Source: Allofournierella massiliensis (GTDB lineage Bacteria; Bacillota; Clostridia; Oscillospirales; Ruminococcaceae). Taken from it: a stretch of DNA of 62,999 nt. The position numbers and the translations under genes are program-made. The notes beneath the pieces are model-generated. The model ran no database searches. It saw only the letters and a program-made list of their open reading frames with translations, and was not told the origin of the DNA. Numbering within the stretch: position 1 is the stretch's first letter; every line of letters begins with the position of its first letter. Where the stretch lies: the NCBI RefSeq assembly GCF_021531255.1, contig NZ_JAFBIO010000004.1:1-62999 (forward strand), written 5' to 3'. Positions 51,127 to 59,927 of the stretch are shown piece by piece.

Positions 51127-52308
51127 ATGAGAAATTTTATTGCCCAGCGGGCTGACGTACTCAAGCCCTCCGGAATCCGCAAGGTGAACGAAAAGGCCCT
51201 GGCCATGGAGCGGGCAGGGGAGAAGGTTCTGCATTTTGAGCAGGGCCGCCCGGATTTCGACACTCCCGCCTACATCAAGGAAGCGGCCAAAAAAGCGCTG
51301 GATGAGGGCGATGTTTTCTATACCTCCAACTTCGGCACCATGCAGCTGAGAGAGGCCATTGCCGAGTACCTGAACACCCGCAAGAGCTGCGCCTACAAGG
51401 CGGAAAATATTCTGGTCACCGCCGGCCTGAGCGAGGCCATCTACTGCGTGCTGGCCTCCATCCTGGATGAGGGGGACGAGATCCTGGTTCCCGACCCGGT
51501 CTGGATGAACTACCTGAACGTGCCCAAGATGCTGGGCGCCAAGGTGATCACCTATGACCTGTTGGAAGAGAATGACTGCCAGATCGACCTGGCACAGCTC
51601 AAGAGCCTGGTGACCCCCAAGACCAAGGCCATCGTGGTGGTGAGCCCCTCCAACCCCACCGGCGGCGTGCTGGATGCCGCCAGCCTGCAGGCCATCGCCG
51701 ACATCGCCACCCAGAACGACCTGCTGGTGGTGACCGACGAGGTATATGAGCGGCTGATCTATGACGGAGGCAAGCACGTGGCCATGGCCAGCCTGCCCGG
51801 CATGGCCGAGCGCACCGTTACCCTCAACGGCTTTTCCAAGACCTACTCCATGACCGGCTGGCGTCTGGGCTATGTGGCCGCCAACGCCGACCTGATTAAG
51901 ACCTTCAATAAGATCCATCAGATCAGCTCGGTATGCGCCCCCAGCTTTGTGCAGACCGCCGGCGTTGTGGCCCTGAAAGAGGAGCACGGGGAAGTGGAGG
52001 AGATGCTGGCCGAGTATCAGCGCCGCCGTGATTATGCGGTGAAAGCTATCAACGAAACGCCGGGCCTGTCCTGCCGTGTTCCCGGTGGTGCCTTCTATAT
52101 CTTCATCAACATCAAGGAACTGGGCATTTCCAGCGCCGATTTCTGCCAGCGCCTGCTGGAAGAGGAGAAGGTAGCCATGGTGCCCGGCGATGTGTTCGGC
52201 AAAAACGGCGAGGGTTACCTGCGCATGAGCTTTGCCAACAGCTATGAGAGCGTGGTGGCGGGCTGCGAGGGCCTGAAGCGGATGGCCGCCAAACTGATGA
52301 ACAAATAA
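51127..52308 (+). CDS. PLP-dependent aminotransferase, class I/II (aspartate aminotransferase-like)
   Basis: A 393-residue fold-type I enzyme. The PLP Lys is in NGFSKTYSMTGWRLGY; conserved VVSPSNPTGG and VTDEVYERLIYD match the family. Substrate preference is not fixed by sequence; aspartate or aromatic amino acids are plausible. The ATG at 51127 follows GGAAGAGAGG; a longer frame from 51010 crosses the promoter region. It is divergent from a LysR gene and has its own terminator. Confidence 0.88.
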   Translation: MRNFIAQRADVLKPSGIRKVNEKALAMERAGEKVLHFEQGRPDFDTPAYIKEAAKKALDEGDVFYTSNFGTMQLREAIAEYLNTRKSCAYKAENILVTAGLSEAIYCVLASILDEGDEILVPDPVWMNYLNVPKMLGAKVITYDLLEENDCQIDLAQLKSLVTPKTKAIVVVSPSNPTGGVLDAASLQAIADIATQNDLLVVTDEVYERLIYDGGKHVAMASLPGMAERTVTLNGFSKTYSMTGWRLGYVAANADLIKTFNKIHQISSVCAPSFVQTAGVVALKEEHGEVEEMLAEYQRRRDYAVKAINETPGLSCRVPGGAFYIFINIKELGISSADFCQRLLEEEKVAMVPGDVFGKNGEGYLRMSFANSYESVVAGCEGLKRMAAKLMNK

Positions 52309-52342
52309 GATTTCTTCCATCTCTTCTGTACACATATGTCTC

Positions 52343-52391
52343 GCGGAAAAACGCTCCGGACCCTTTTGTCCGGGGCGTTTTCCGCTTTTTT
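52343..52391 (+). terminator. Aminotransferase terminator
   Basis: GCGGAAAAACGCTCCGGAC / GTCCGGGGCGTTTTCCGC with CCTTTT loop and T6. Confidence 0.9.
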
Positions 52392-52404
52392 CTGCCGGGG
52401 GCCG

Positions 52405-52433
52405 TTTTGCTTTGGGCCGCTCTGTGCTATAAT
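52405..52433 (+). promoter_or_regulatory. Promoter of mnmE
   Basis: TTTTGC, 17-base spacer, TATAAT with extended TGC (TGTGCTATAAT), as in the oadB promoter. Confidence 0.7.
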
Positions 52434-52496
52434 ATCCTGGGGTTTTTCCGGCTTTTGGGGCCGGCCCCCAATCCAAGAGAAGAAAAGAGGGATCTT

Positions 52497-53879
52497 ATGG
52501 CCTTTGACAGCACCATCTGCGCTCTGGCCACGCCCCCCGGCGTGGGCGGGCTGGCGGTAGTCCGGATCTCCGGCCCCGAGGCCTATTCCGTGGCCGCCAG
52601 GGTGTTCCGGCCGGCCAACGCTGCCAAAAAGGTAGAAGAGCAGAAGGGGTATACCGCCCTGTTTGGCCACAGTTTTCTCAGGGGCAAGGCCCTGGATGAG
52701 ACGGTCGCCCTCTTTTTCCGCGCGCCCCGCAGCTATACCGGGGAGGATGTGGTGGAACTGAGCTGCCACGGGGGCCGGGCCGTGTCTCAGGGGCTGGTGC
52801 AGGCCTGCCTGGAAGCGGGCGCCCAGCCGGCAGCCGGCGGTGAATTCACCCGCCGTGCCCTCATGAACGGCCGGCTCGGCCTGACCCAGGCCGAGGCAGT
52901 GATGGATATCATTGGGGCCGAGGGCCGGCAGGGGGCTGCCATGGCCCTGGCTGTATTGGACGGAGCCCTGGCCCGGCGGATCGGCGGCATCACCGGGGAG
53001 CTCACCGCTCTGTCCGGCCATCTGGCCGCCTGGGTGGATTTCCCCGAGGAGGATGTGCCCGAGCTGGAGGCCCAGAACCTTCTGGGCAGCCTGGAGAAAG
53101 CCCGGGCCCAGCTGCAGACCCTGATCGATGAATACGGCGCGGGGGCCGTGCTGCGCCAGGGGGTGACCACAGCCATTGTGGGCCGGCCCAATGTGGGCAA
53201 AAGCACCTTGCTGAACCTGCTTTCCGGCTTTGAGAGGGCCATCGTCACCCCGGTAGCCGGCACCACCCGGGATGTGGTGGAGCAAACCGTAGTTTTAAAT
53301 GATATATCGCTGAATCTGTGTGATACCGCCGGCATCCGGACCACCGAGGATCTGGTGGAAGCGGAGGGGATCCGCCGCAGCTACCAGAAGCTGAACCAGG
53401 CAGGCCTGGTCCTGGCTGTCTTTGACGGCAGCCAGCCCCCGGCCAAGGAAGATCTGGAACTGGCCGAGGCCTGCCGGGGCCGGGCGGCCATTGCCATCCT
53501 GAACAAGGAGGATCTGCCTCTGGTGCCCGGAGCCCTGGGGGAGGAGCAGCTGCGCCCCTGTTTCCGGGAGGTGCTTCGCCTTTCGGCCAGGGATCCCCAG
53601 TCGGCGGCCCTGCTGGGCCAGGCGGTGGAGCGGGTGCTGGGCACGGCCGGGCTGGACCCGGAGGCCGGGATCCTCAGCAGCCGGCGGCAGCTGAGCGCCG
53701 CCCTCACTGCCCGGGACGCTCTGGATGCTGCCCGGGAAGCCTTTGAGAACGGCTTTGGCTATGACGCGGTGAGCGTCTGCCTGGACGATGCCCTGAATGC
53801 CCTCTATGACCTTACCGGCCAGAACGCGGGCGAGGCGGTCATCGATGAGGTGTTTGAGAAATTCTGCGTAGGTAAATAA
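52497..53879 (+). CDS. mnmE: tRNA modification GTPase MnmE
   Basis: A 460-residue GTPase that works with MnmG to modify uridine 34 in tRNA. The N-terminal folate-binding part starts FDSTICALATPPGVGGLAVVRISG; the G domain has GRPNVGKST and DTAGIRTT; the C-terminal CxGK motif (CVGK) is the last four residues. The ATG at 52497 with AAAGAGGG is taken over the longer frame. MnmG follows by 47 bases. Confidence 0.97.
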   Translation: MAFDSTICALATPPGVGGLAVVRISGPEAYSVAARVFRPANAAKKVEEQKGYTALFGHSFLRGKALDETVALFFRAPRSYTGEDVVELSCHGGRAVSQGLVQACLEAGAQPAAGGEFTRRALMNGRLGLTQAEAVMDIIGAEGRQGAAMALAVLDGALARRIGGITGELTALSGHLAAWVDFPEEDVPELEAQNLLGSLEKARAQLQTLIDEYGAGAVLRQGVTTAIVGRPNVGKSTLLNLLSGFERAIVTPVAGTTRDVVEQTVVLNDISLNLCDTAGIRTTEDLVEAEGIRRSYQKLNQAGLVLAVFDGSQPPAKEDLELAEACRGRAAIAILNKEDLPLVPGALGEEQLRPCFREVLRLSARDPQSAALLGQAVERVLGTAGLDPEAGILSSRRQLSAALTARDALDAAREAFENGFGYDAVSVCLDDALNALYDLTGQNAGEAVIDEVFEKFCVGK

Positions 53880-53926
53880 CGATACAACGAATCTTATATA
53901 GCTTTGGGAGACGAAAGAAAGACAAT

Positions 53927-55858
53927 ATGAACCATTTGGGAGAATATCAGGTGATTGTGATCGGCGCAGGGCACGCGGGCATAGAGGCTGCCCACGCCGC
54001 CGCGGTACTGGGGGCAAAAACGGCCCTGTTCACCATCAGCCTGGATTCCATCGGCAACATGCCCTGCAACCCCAGCATCGGCGGCACCGCCAAGGGTACC
54101 CTGGTGCGGGAGGTGGACGCCCTGGGCGGCCTGATGGGCCTGGCGGCGGATGCCACCTATCTGCAGAGCCGGATGCTGAACCGGGGCAAGGGGCCGGCGG
54201 TGCACTCGCTGCGGGTGCAGATCGACCGGAAATTTTATCACATGTACATGAAAAAGGCCCTGGAAGATACCCCGGGCCTGGCCATCCACCAGGCCGAAGT
54301 GGTGGGTCTGGAAGTGGAAAATGGCCGGGTCAAAGGAGTTTACACCCAGCTGAACGGCCACTACTCGGCGGACTGTGTGGTGCTGGCCACCGGCACCAAC
54401 CTGGGCGGCAAGATTTTTGTGGGGGATGCCTGGTATTCCTCCGGCCCGGACGGCCAGCACGCGGCTACCGCCCTCACCGAAAATCTCCGGGCTCTGGGCC
54501 TGCCCCTGCGGCGGTTCAAGACCGGTACTCCCGCTCGGGTACACCGGCGGAGCATCGATTTTTCCCAGCTGGAGCGCCAGCCGGGCGACCCGGCCGAGGA
54601 GCTGCAGCCCTTCAGCTTTCTCACCACCCAGCCCATGCGGAACAAGGTGGACTGCTACATCGCCTATACCAACCCGGAAATGCACCGGATCATTCAGGAA
54701 AATATCCAGCGTTCGCCCCTCTACGGGGGAATGATCGAGGGGGTAGGCCCCCGGTACTGCCCCAGCATCGAGGATAAGGTGATGCGCTTTGCGGAAAAGG
54801 AGCGGCACCCGGTCTTTGTGGAGCCCTGCGGGGAAAACACCCAGGAGATGTACCTGCAGGGGCTTTCCAGCAGCCTGCCGGAGGATGTGCAGGTGGCCAT
54901 GTACCACGCCATCCGGGGCTTTGAAAATCTGGAGATCATGCGGCCGGCCTATGCCATCGAGTATGACTGTGTGGACCCCACCAGCCTGGAGGCGACCCTG
55001 GAATCCAAACAGATCCGGGGTCTGTACGGGGCCGGGCAGTTCAACGGAACCAGCGGCTATGAGGAGGCGGCCGCCCAGGGGCTTCTGGCCGGGCTGAACG
55101 CCGCCCGCCAGGCTCTGGGCAAAGATCAGCTGATCCTGGCCCGGCACACCAGTTACCTGGGCACATTGGTGGACGACCTGGTGACCAAGGGGGTCATGGA
55201 CCCCTACCGGATGATGACCAGCCGGAGCGAATACCGGCTGACCCTGCGCCAGGACAACGCGGATGAACGGCTCACCCCCATCGGGCGGGAGTATGGCCTG
55301 GTGGATGAGGAGCGCTGGGAGCGCTTCGAGGCCTCCCGTGCCATCAAGGAGCGGGAACTGGACCGGCTGAAGAGGGAAAAAGTCCGCCTGAGCCAGCTGA
55401 AACCCCTCTGCGAGGCAGCCGAGGTGGACCCGGGCCAGACGGCCGGCACTGCCGAGACTCTTTTGAAGCGGCCGGGCATCACCTATGAGATGATCGCCGC
55501 CTGCATTGGCAGGGGAGAGGGGGTCACCCCCATGATAGCGGGCCGGATCGAGACCGAGATCAAGTATGCCGGCTATATTGCCCGGCAGCAGAAGGCCATC
55601 CGGGAGGTGCAGCGCCACGAGGCCACCCCCATCCCGGAAGATTTTGATTATTCCGCCCTTTCCGGCATGACCCTGGAGGCGAGGGAGAAGCTTTCTCGCA
55701 TCCGCCCCAAAAATCTGGCCCAAGCGGGCCGGGTGCCCGGGGTCTCGCCGGCCGACCAGGGGGTGCTGGCGGTGGCCCTGCTGGCTGCCCGGCGTCAGAA
55801 CGAAAAAGAGGGCAATGTTCCACGTGGAACATCCCCAGAAGGAGAAAACCATGATTGA
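53927..55858 (+). CDS. mnmG: tRNA U34 carboxymethylaminomethyl synthase MnmG (GidA)
   Basis: A 643-residue FAD protein. FAD motif GAGHAGIEAAHAA is at the N-terminus, the conserved CNPSIGGTAKG and MTSRSEYRL segments are present, and the C-terminal region is complete. It acts with MnmE. The last codons contain a parS palindrome (55816-55831), so the protein ends NVPRGTSPEGENHD. It overlaps rsmG by eight bases. Confidence 0.97.
   Translation: MNHLGEYQVIVIGAGHAGIEAAHAAAVLGAKTALFTISLDSIGNMPCNPSIGGTAKGTLVREVDALGGLMGLAADATYLQSRMLNRGKGPAVHSLRVQIDRKFYHMYMKKALEDTPGLAIHQAEVVGLEVENGRVKGVYTQLNGHYSADCVVLATGTNLGGKIFVGDAWYSSGPDGQHAATALTENLRALGLPLRRFKTGTPARVHRRSIDFSQLERQPGDPAEELQPFSFLTTQPMRNKVDCYIAYTNPEMHRIIQENIQRSPLYGGMIEGVGPRYCPSIEDKVMRFAEKERHPVFVEPCGENTQEMYLQGLSSSLPEDVQVAMYHAIRGFENLEIMRPAYAIEYDCVDPTSLEATLESKQIRGLYGAGQFNGTSGYEEAAAQGLLAGLNAARQALGKDQLILARHTSYLGTLVDDLVTKGVMDPYRMMTSRSEYRLTLRQDNADERLTPIGREYGLVDEERWERFEASRAIKERELDRLKREKVRLSQLKPLCEAAEVDPGQTAGTAETLLKRPGITYEMIAACIGRGEGVTPMIAGRIETEIKYAGYIARQQKAIREVQRHEATPIPEDFDYSALSGMTLEAREKLSRIRPKNLAQAGRVPGVSPADQGVLAVALLAARRQNEKEGNVPRGTSPEGENHD
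55816..55831. other. parS: parS site 1 (inside mnmG 3' end)
   Basis: TGTTCCACGTGGAACA, a perfect 16-base palindrome that differs from the Bacillus parS consensus at one informative position. Confidence 0.9.
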
Positions 55859-56558
55859 CCAGGATCGCCTGAAGAAAAAATGCCAGGCTCTGTCCATTCC
55901 TCTCACCGACAGCCAGGCCGCCCTGCTGGAACAGTACGCCCGGCTGCTGGTGGAATACAACCAGAAGGTGAACCTCACCGCCATCACCGACCCGGAAGGC
56001 ATTGAGGATAAGCATTTCGTGGACAGTCTGATCTTTGCCGCCCAGCCGGAGGTACAGGGCCGGCTGGTGGATGTGGGCACCGGCGCGGGTTTCCCCGGTC
56101 TGGTGGCCAAGATCTACAAGCCTCAGATTTCCCTGGTGCTGATGGAGCCCACCGGCAAGCGGGTGGAATTCCTGAAGTATGTGACCCGGGAATTGGGGCT
56201 GGAAGGGGTGGAATTCGCCAAGGAACGGGCGGAGGAAGCCGCCCGCAAAGGCTGGCGGGAGAGTTTTGATCTGGCCTCGGCCCGGGCGGTGGCAGGCCTG
56301 CCGGCTCTTTGCGAGTACTGCCTGCCCCTGGTCAAGCCGGGCGGCTGGATGATCGCCCTCAAGGGTTCCGGCGCCGAGGAAGAAGCCCGTGCCGCGGCAG
56401 GAGCCCTGCGTCGCCTGGGCGGGGGAGAGATGGAGCTGCGTCCCTTCCGCCTGCCTGCAGGGGATGAAAGAAACCTGGTTTACATCAAAAAAATATCGCA
56501 GACTCCGACGGCTTACCCCCGGAACGGCGGAAAAATCGCAAAAAGCCCCTTGAAATAA
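55851..56558 (+). CDS. rsmG: 16S rRNA (G527-N7) methyltransferase RsmG
   Basis: A 235-residue SAM-dependent methyltransferase that modifies G527 of 16S rRNA. The SAM motif VDVGTGAGFPGL and the LMEPTGKRVEFL segment are seen. The ATG at 55851 follows AAGGAG; the frame is open from 55815, but those residues (MFHVEH) merely read the parS palindrome. Loss of this enzyme gives low-level streptomycin resistance in other bacteria. It overlaps the mnmG end. Confidence 0.95.
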   Translation: MIDQDRLKKKCQALSIPLTDSQAALLEQYARLLVEYNQKVNLTAITDPEGIEDKHFVDSLIFAAQPEVQGRLVDVGTGAGFPGLVAKIYKPQISLVLMEPTGKRVEFLKYVTRELGLEGVEFAKERAEEAARKGWRESFDLASARAVAGLPALCEYCLPLVKPGGWMIALKGSGAEEEARAAAGALRRLGGGEMELRPFRLPAGDERNLVYIKKISQTPTAYPRNGGKIAKSPLK

Positions 56559-56603
56559 GGGGATGAACGGCGAAAACCGTCGCACGAAAATTCTATGCAA
56601 AAC

Positions 56604-56646
56604 AAAAGGCCCGTGCTATCCTTTTTATGGACAGCACGGGCTTTTT
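56604..56646. terminator. Terminator between rsmG and the small membrane gene
   Basis: AAAAGGCCCGTGCT / AGCACGGGCTTTTT with a 13-base loop, usable in both directions. Confidence 0.88.
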
Positions 56647-56684
56647 GTAGTGTTTTCTGCATTCGGAAGAAAGGGGACAGGCCC

Positions 56685-56888
56685 TTACCGGCGCCGCCGC
56701 AGGGCCAGGCGATAAAAAATAAAGGTGAGCAGGGCCCCGCAGATCAGACAGAAGATCCCCTGCTGGATAAGGCCGGCCAGATCTGTCCGCCCGTCGGTGT
56801 AGGGGAGGATCCCGTAGAATAAAAACAGGGCTGCTTCCACACCCAGCGCCTTGAAAAAGGCCTTGTACAGTTCATGACGTTCGTTCAT
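56685..56888 (-). CDS. Small two-helix membrane protein, unknown
   Basis: A 67-residue protein with two hydrophobic helices (about residues 13-27 and 42-58), an N-terminus with MNERHELYKAFFKALGVE and a basic RRRR end. GAGGGGTATGT precedes the ATG. It runs against the neighbours, between rsmG and noc. I do not recognise the family. Confidence 0.65.
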   Translation of the reverse strand: MNERHELYKAFFKALGVEAALFLFYGILPYTDGRTDLAGLIQQGIFCLICGALLTFIFYRLALRRRR

Positions 56889-56999
56889 ACATACCCCTCA
56901 CAGAAAAAAGAATTGAAAAGCGGAAGTCCGCCCGGCCCAATCAGTATAGCACGAAACAGCCGGGAGAGCCAGCTTTTTGCCTAGCCAAAAGGAGTTTTT

Positions 57000-57827
57000 A
57001 TGCCGATTCTTGCAAAATCCGGGCCGAAGGTCCGGTATCTTCCCCTGGATGAGATCGATCCTTCTCCCTTTCAGGCCCGCCAGGCCTTTGATGCCCAGGA
57101 ACTGGCCGGTCTGGCTCTCTCCATCCGGCAGAACGGTCTGCTCACGCCGGTGAGCGTCCGCCGCATGCCCAGCGGCCGGTATCAGCTGGTGGCAGGGGAG
57201 AGAAGGCTGCGGGCCTGCAAGATGGCGGGGATGAAGCGGGTGCCGGCTATCCTCTGCCAGTATGATGACGATGAAAGCGCGGCCCTGGGCCTGTTGGAAA
57301 ATATGCAGCGCCAGGGCCTCAACCCTTTTGAGCAGGCCCGGGGCATCCGGGATGTGATCGCCCGCTGGAACTGCACCCAAAGCCAGGCCGCCGAGCGGCT
57401 GGGAATCAGTCAGCCGGCCCTGAACAATAAGCTGCGGCTTTTATCCCTCAGCGAGGAACAGCAGCAGCTCTGCCTGGAAAAAGGGCTGGGCGAGCGCCAT
57501 GCCCGGGCCGTTCTCCGGCTGCCGGAAGGGGAGCCCAGAAGCCTGGCTCTGGCTGTCATGGCCCGCAGCGGTATGAATGCCCGCCAGGCAGATGAATATG
57601 TGAGCCGGCTGCTGCAGGAAGGGCAGAAATCCCAGCGCAAGGTGATCCCGGTGATCCGGGATGTGAGGATTTTCCTGAATACGGTGGAAAAAGCCGTCCG
57701 CACCATGAAGGAGGCGGGGGTGCCGGCGGTGGCAAAGCGCAGCGAGAAAGAGGATTATATCGAGTATCTGGTGCGCATCCCCACTTCGGCGGTGGAAAAG
57801 AAGAGCCCGCCCTCCCAAAACGATTGA
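57000..57827 (+). CDS. noc: Nucleoid occlusion protein Noc / ParB-like
   Basis: A 275-residue ParB-family CTPase. The N-terminal domain has the CTP motif (VAGERRLRACKMAG) and ENMQRQGLNPFEQARG; a helix-turn-helix follows (CTQSQAAERLGISQPALNNKLRLLSL), then a C-terminal dimerisation region. The position beside rsmG and before parA-parB is that of Noc in B. subtilis, which binds NBS sites and blocks division over the nucleoid; I did not find a clear NBS (ATTTCCCGGGAAAT). Whether it is Noc or a second ParB is open. Confidence 0.82.
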   Translation: MPILAKSGPKVRYLPLDEIDPSPFQARQAFDAQELAGLALSIRQNGLLTPVSVRRMPSGRYQLVAGERRLRACKMAGMKRVPAILCQYDDDESAALGLLENMQRQGLNPFEQARGIRDVIARWNCTQSQAAERLGISQPALNNKLRLLSLSEEQQQLCLEKGLGERHARAVLRLPEGEPRSLALAVMARSGMNARQADEYVSRLLQEGQKSQRKVIPVIRDVRIFLNTVEKAVRTMKEAGVPAVAKRSEKEDYIEYLVRIPTSAVEKKSPPSQND

Positions 57828-57843
57828 AACCTGCCCCAAAACG

Positions 57844-57888
57844 AAAAAAGCCCGGCCGGAAGCAGAGCGCTCCCGGCCGGGCTTTTTT
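57844..57888. terminator. Bidirectional terminator after noc
   Basis: AAAAAAGCCCGGCCGG / CCGGCCGGGCTTTTTT; it also terminates the convergent small gene. Confidence 0.92.
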
Positions 57889-57895
57889 GTGGGTT

Positions 57896-58129
57896 TTAAA
57901 GCAGCCGCCAGGCCTTGAGCCGGGCCAGCTCGTTGGAAAGCATCAGCTTCTGGCCCAGCAGTTCCCGGAACCGGGCCGAGCTGGTCTTGTTCTGGTTTCT
58001 CAGATCTTCCAGCTTGCGGGCAATGTCCTGATATTCAGTCTGAATCTGGCGGGTCATGGCCTCATAGGCTTCCAGGCGGGCGGGGCCGTCCTCCATGGGG
58101 ATGGGGCCGGCAGATGAGGTGATGGACAC
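57896..58129 (-). CDS. Small coiled-coil protein, unknown
   Basis: A 77-residue acidic-basic helical protein (AYEAMTRQIQTEYQDIARKLEDLRNQNK) likely to form a coiled coil. It begins with GTG at 58129, seven bases after AAGGAGG. Its end is shared with the noc terminator. Position next to two parS sites and the segregation genes is suggestive but no more. I do not recognise it. Confidence 0.7.
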   Translation of the reverse strand: MSITSSAGPIPMEDGPARLEAYEAMTRQIQTEYQDIARKLEDLRNQNKTSSARFRELLGQKLMLSNELARLKAWRLL

Positions 58130-58179
58130 GATACAACCTCCTTACAGGGTGGCCCCTGCCGGCGGGCAGGGGAGGGGAA

Positions 58180-58195
58180 TGTTCCACGTGGAACA
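58180..58195. other. parS: parS site 2
   Basis: TGTTCCACGTGGAACA, perfect 16-base palindrome, in the gap between the DUF1275 gene and the coiled-coil gene. Confidence 0.93.
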
Positions 58196-58205
58196 TAGAG
58201 GGCGT

Positions 58206-58868
58206 TTATTCTTCCCGGCGGATAAACATGATCAAAAAGGCGGCCAGCAGCAGGATACTGCTGAACAGGATGGCTTTTTCGGCAAACCGCATGACGCACA
58301 GGTTGCCCAGAATGGCACCCACCACAAAAATGCCGATGATGCCATAGAACAAAATCCCCTTTTTGGCGGCGGGCCGGTTCAGGGTAAAGCAATATTCGCA
58401 CAGGGATTGGGTGGCCGCCCGCAGGTTGCCGATGCACATGGTGGTGGCGGCGCCGTTGCCCCGCACCTTGCGGAAACTTTCCACCTGCAGCCCACAGGCA
58501 AAGCTGGTAAGGCTGTTGGCGGCCAGGTTCAGGCTCTGGGGCATAAAGGCCACCCACAACAGGATCAGCGCCTCGGCCAGCACCGTGATCTGCCGCCAGT
58601 GCAGTTTCAGCCTGCCCTGCAGCCGGAACCGGACCAGATCGGCAGCCGCAATGCCCAGGGTAAAGGCCAGCACCGGGCAGAAGTGGCAAAGTGCCTGCAT
58701 CCAGTCCCCGGTGGAAAGTTCCACGCCGGTGAGCAGGATGTTGCCGGTTTGGGCATTGGCGAACACGCCGTCCCGACAGATATAGGAATAGGCGTCCATA
58801 AAACCGCCGGACAGGGTAAGCAGGATGGCCAGCCGGAGCGATTCGGACATTTGTTTGGAATGCTGCAT
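58206..58868 (-). CDS. DUF1275 (YoaK-like) membrane protein
   Basis: A 220-residue membrane protein with six to seven hydrophobic segments. The signature LTLSGGFMDAYSYICRDGVFANAQTGNILL fits DUF1275/YoaK. Its transport or regulatory function is not known. The ATG at 58868 has GGGGGAG upstream; a TTG six bases earlier is an alternative. It is flanked by parS sites 2 and 3 and runs against parA. Confidence 0.88.
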   Translation of the reverse strand: MQHSKQMSESLRLAILLTLSGGFMDAYSYICRDGVFANAQTGNILLTGVELSTGDWMQALCHFCPVLAFTLGIAAADLVRFRLQGRLKLHWRQITVLAEALILLWVAFMPQSLNLAANSLTSFACGLQVESFRKVRGNGAATTMCIGNLRAATQSLCEYCFTLNRPAAKKGILFYGIIGIFVVGAILGNLCVMRFAEKAILFSSILLLAAFLIMFIRREE

Positions 58869-58965
58869 ATACAACTCCCCCTCTCGGCCGCGGGCAGGCC
58901 GCGGCTACAGCGAACCTATTATAATACAGGAAGACCTAATAGAAAAGAAAAAACACAAAAGAAAG

Positions 58966-58981
58966 TGTTCCACGTGGAACA
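58966..58981. other. parS: parS site 3
   Basis: TGTTCCACGTGGAACA, perfect palindrome 133 bases before the parA start and just upstream of the parA promoter. Confidence 0.93.
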
Positions 58982-59008
58982 TTTGCCCAAGAAAAAGGGA
59001 GGGAACCG

Positions 59009-59037
59009 TTTAAAATGGCGCCGGAATATGCTATAAT
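59009..59037 (+). promoter_or_regulatory. Promoter of parA-parB
   Basis: TTTAAA, 17-base spacer, TATAAT with extended TGC. parS site 3 lies 27 bases upstream, so ParB binding could feed back on expression. Confidence 0.72.
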
Positions 59038-59114
59038 AACTCTTGTTTGACAGAAAAGCATCCAAAAAGCCGCCGATATGCGGGGCGGCCTGCAGGCAGA
59101 AGGGGAGAATGGCC

Positions 59115-59879
59115 ATGGGCAAAGTGGTAGCAATCGCAAACCAGAAGGGCGGTGTGGGCAAGACCACCACCGCGGTAAATCTGGCGGCCTGTGTGGCCTC
59201 TTTGGGCAAGCGGGTATTGGTGGTAGATCTGGACCCCCAGGGCAATACCACCAGCGGCTACGGCATCGCCAAGCGCAGTGTGGAAAAAGGCAGCTATGAG
59301 GTGCTGATCGGGGAGGCCCCCACCGCCGAGGCCCTTCGCAAGACCGAGTTCGGGGTGGATGTGCTGCCCAGCAACACCCGCCTGGCCGGCGCGGCCATTG
59401 AACTGGTGGGCCTGCCCCAGCGGGAACGCCGTCTGCGCCAGGCTCTGGCCGCTGTGGCTGCCGATTATGATTATATCTTTATTGACTGCCCCCCCAGCCT
59501 GGACCTGCTCACCCTCAACGGCCTGTGCGCCAGCGATACGGTGCTCATCCCCATCCAGTGTGAATATTACGCGCTGGAAGGCCTGAGCGAACTGATCAGC
59601 ACCGTAAAAACCGTGCGGAAGATGTACAACCCCTATCTGGATATTGAGGGGGTCGTCTTCACCATGTACTCGGGCCGGCTCAACCTGACCCTGCAGGTGG
59701 TGGAGCAGGTGAAGAAATATTTCGGCGATAAGGTGTACAAATCCACCATACCCCGCAATGTGCGGCTTTCCGAAGCGCCTAGTTTTGGGCAGCCCATCAA
59801 TTTCTATGATGGGGCAAGCCGCGGGTGCGAGGCGTACATGGAAATGGCCCGGGAATTTTTGGCCAATCAAAAGCGGTAA
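59115..59879 (+). CDS. parA: Chromosome partitioning ATPase ParA/Soj
   Basis: A 254-residue Walker-type ATPase. The deviant Walker A KGGVGKTTT (residues 10-18), DLDPQGN and DCPPSLDLLTLNGL motifs are complete. With ParB it moves and separates origins, and controls DnaA in B. subtilis. I choose the ATG at 59115 (MGKVVAIANQ) with AGGGGAG seven bases upstream. The parB start is 48 bases further on. Confidence 0.96.
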   Translation: MGKVVAIANQKGGVGKTTTAVNLAACVASLGKRVLVVDLDPQGNTTSGYGIAKRSVEKGSYEVLIGEAPTAEALRKTEFGVDVLPSNTRLAGAAIELVGLPQRERRLRQALAAVAADYDYIFIDCPPSLDLLTLNGLCASDTVLIPIQCEYYALEGLSELISTVKTVRKMYNPYLDIEGVVFTMYSGRLNLTLQVVEQVKKYFGDKVYKSTIPRNVRLSEAPSFGQPINFYDGASRGCEAYMEMAREFLANQKR

Positions 59880-59927
59880 ATACCTTATTTATAAAGCGGT
59901 CGGTTTTGGCCAAAAGGAGGAAACGGC

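Noticed and set aside
55815-55850. RsmG start at MFHVEH
   Set aside because: These codons only read the parS palindrome; the ATG at 55851 has a proper AAGGAG and the family N-terminus.
53894-56110. A 738-codon open frame opposite mnmG
   Set aside because: Mirror of mnmG, whose FAD motifs are clear; the antisense product has no recognisable domain.
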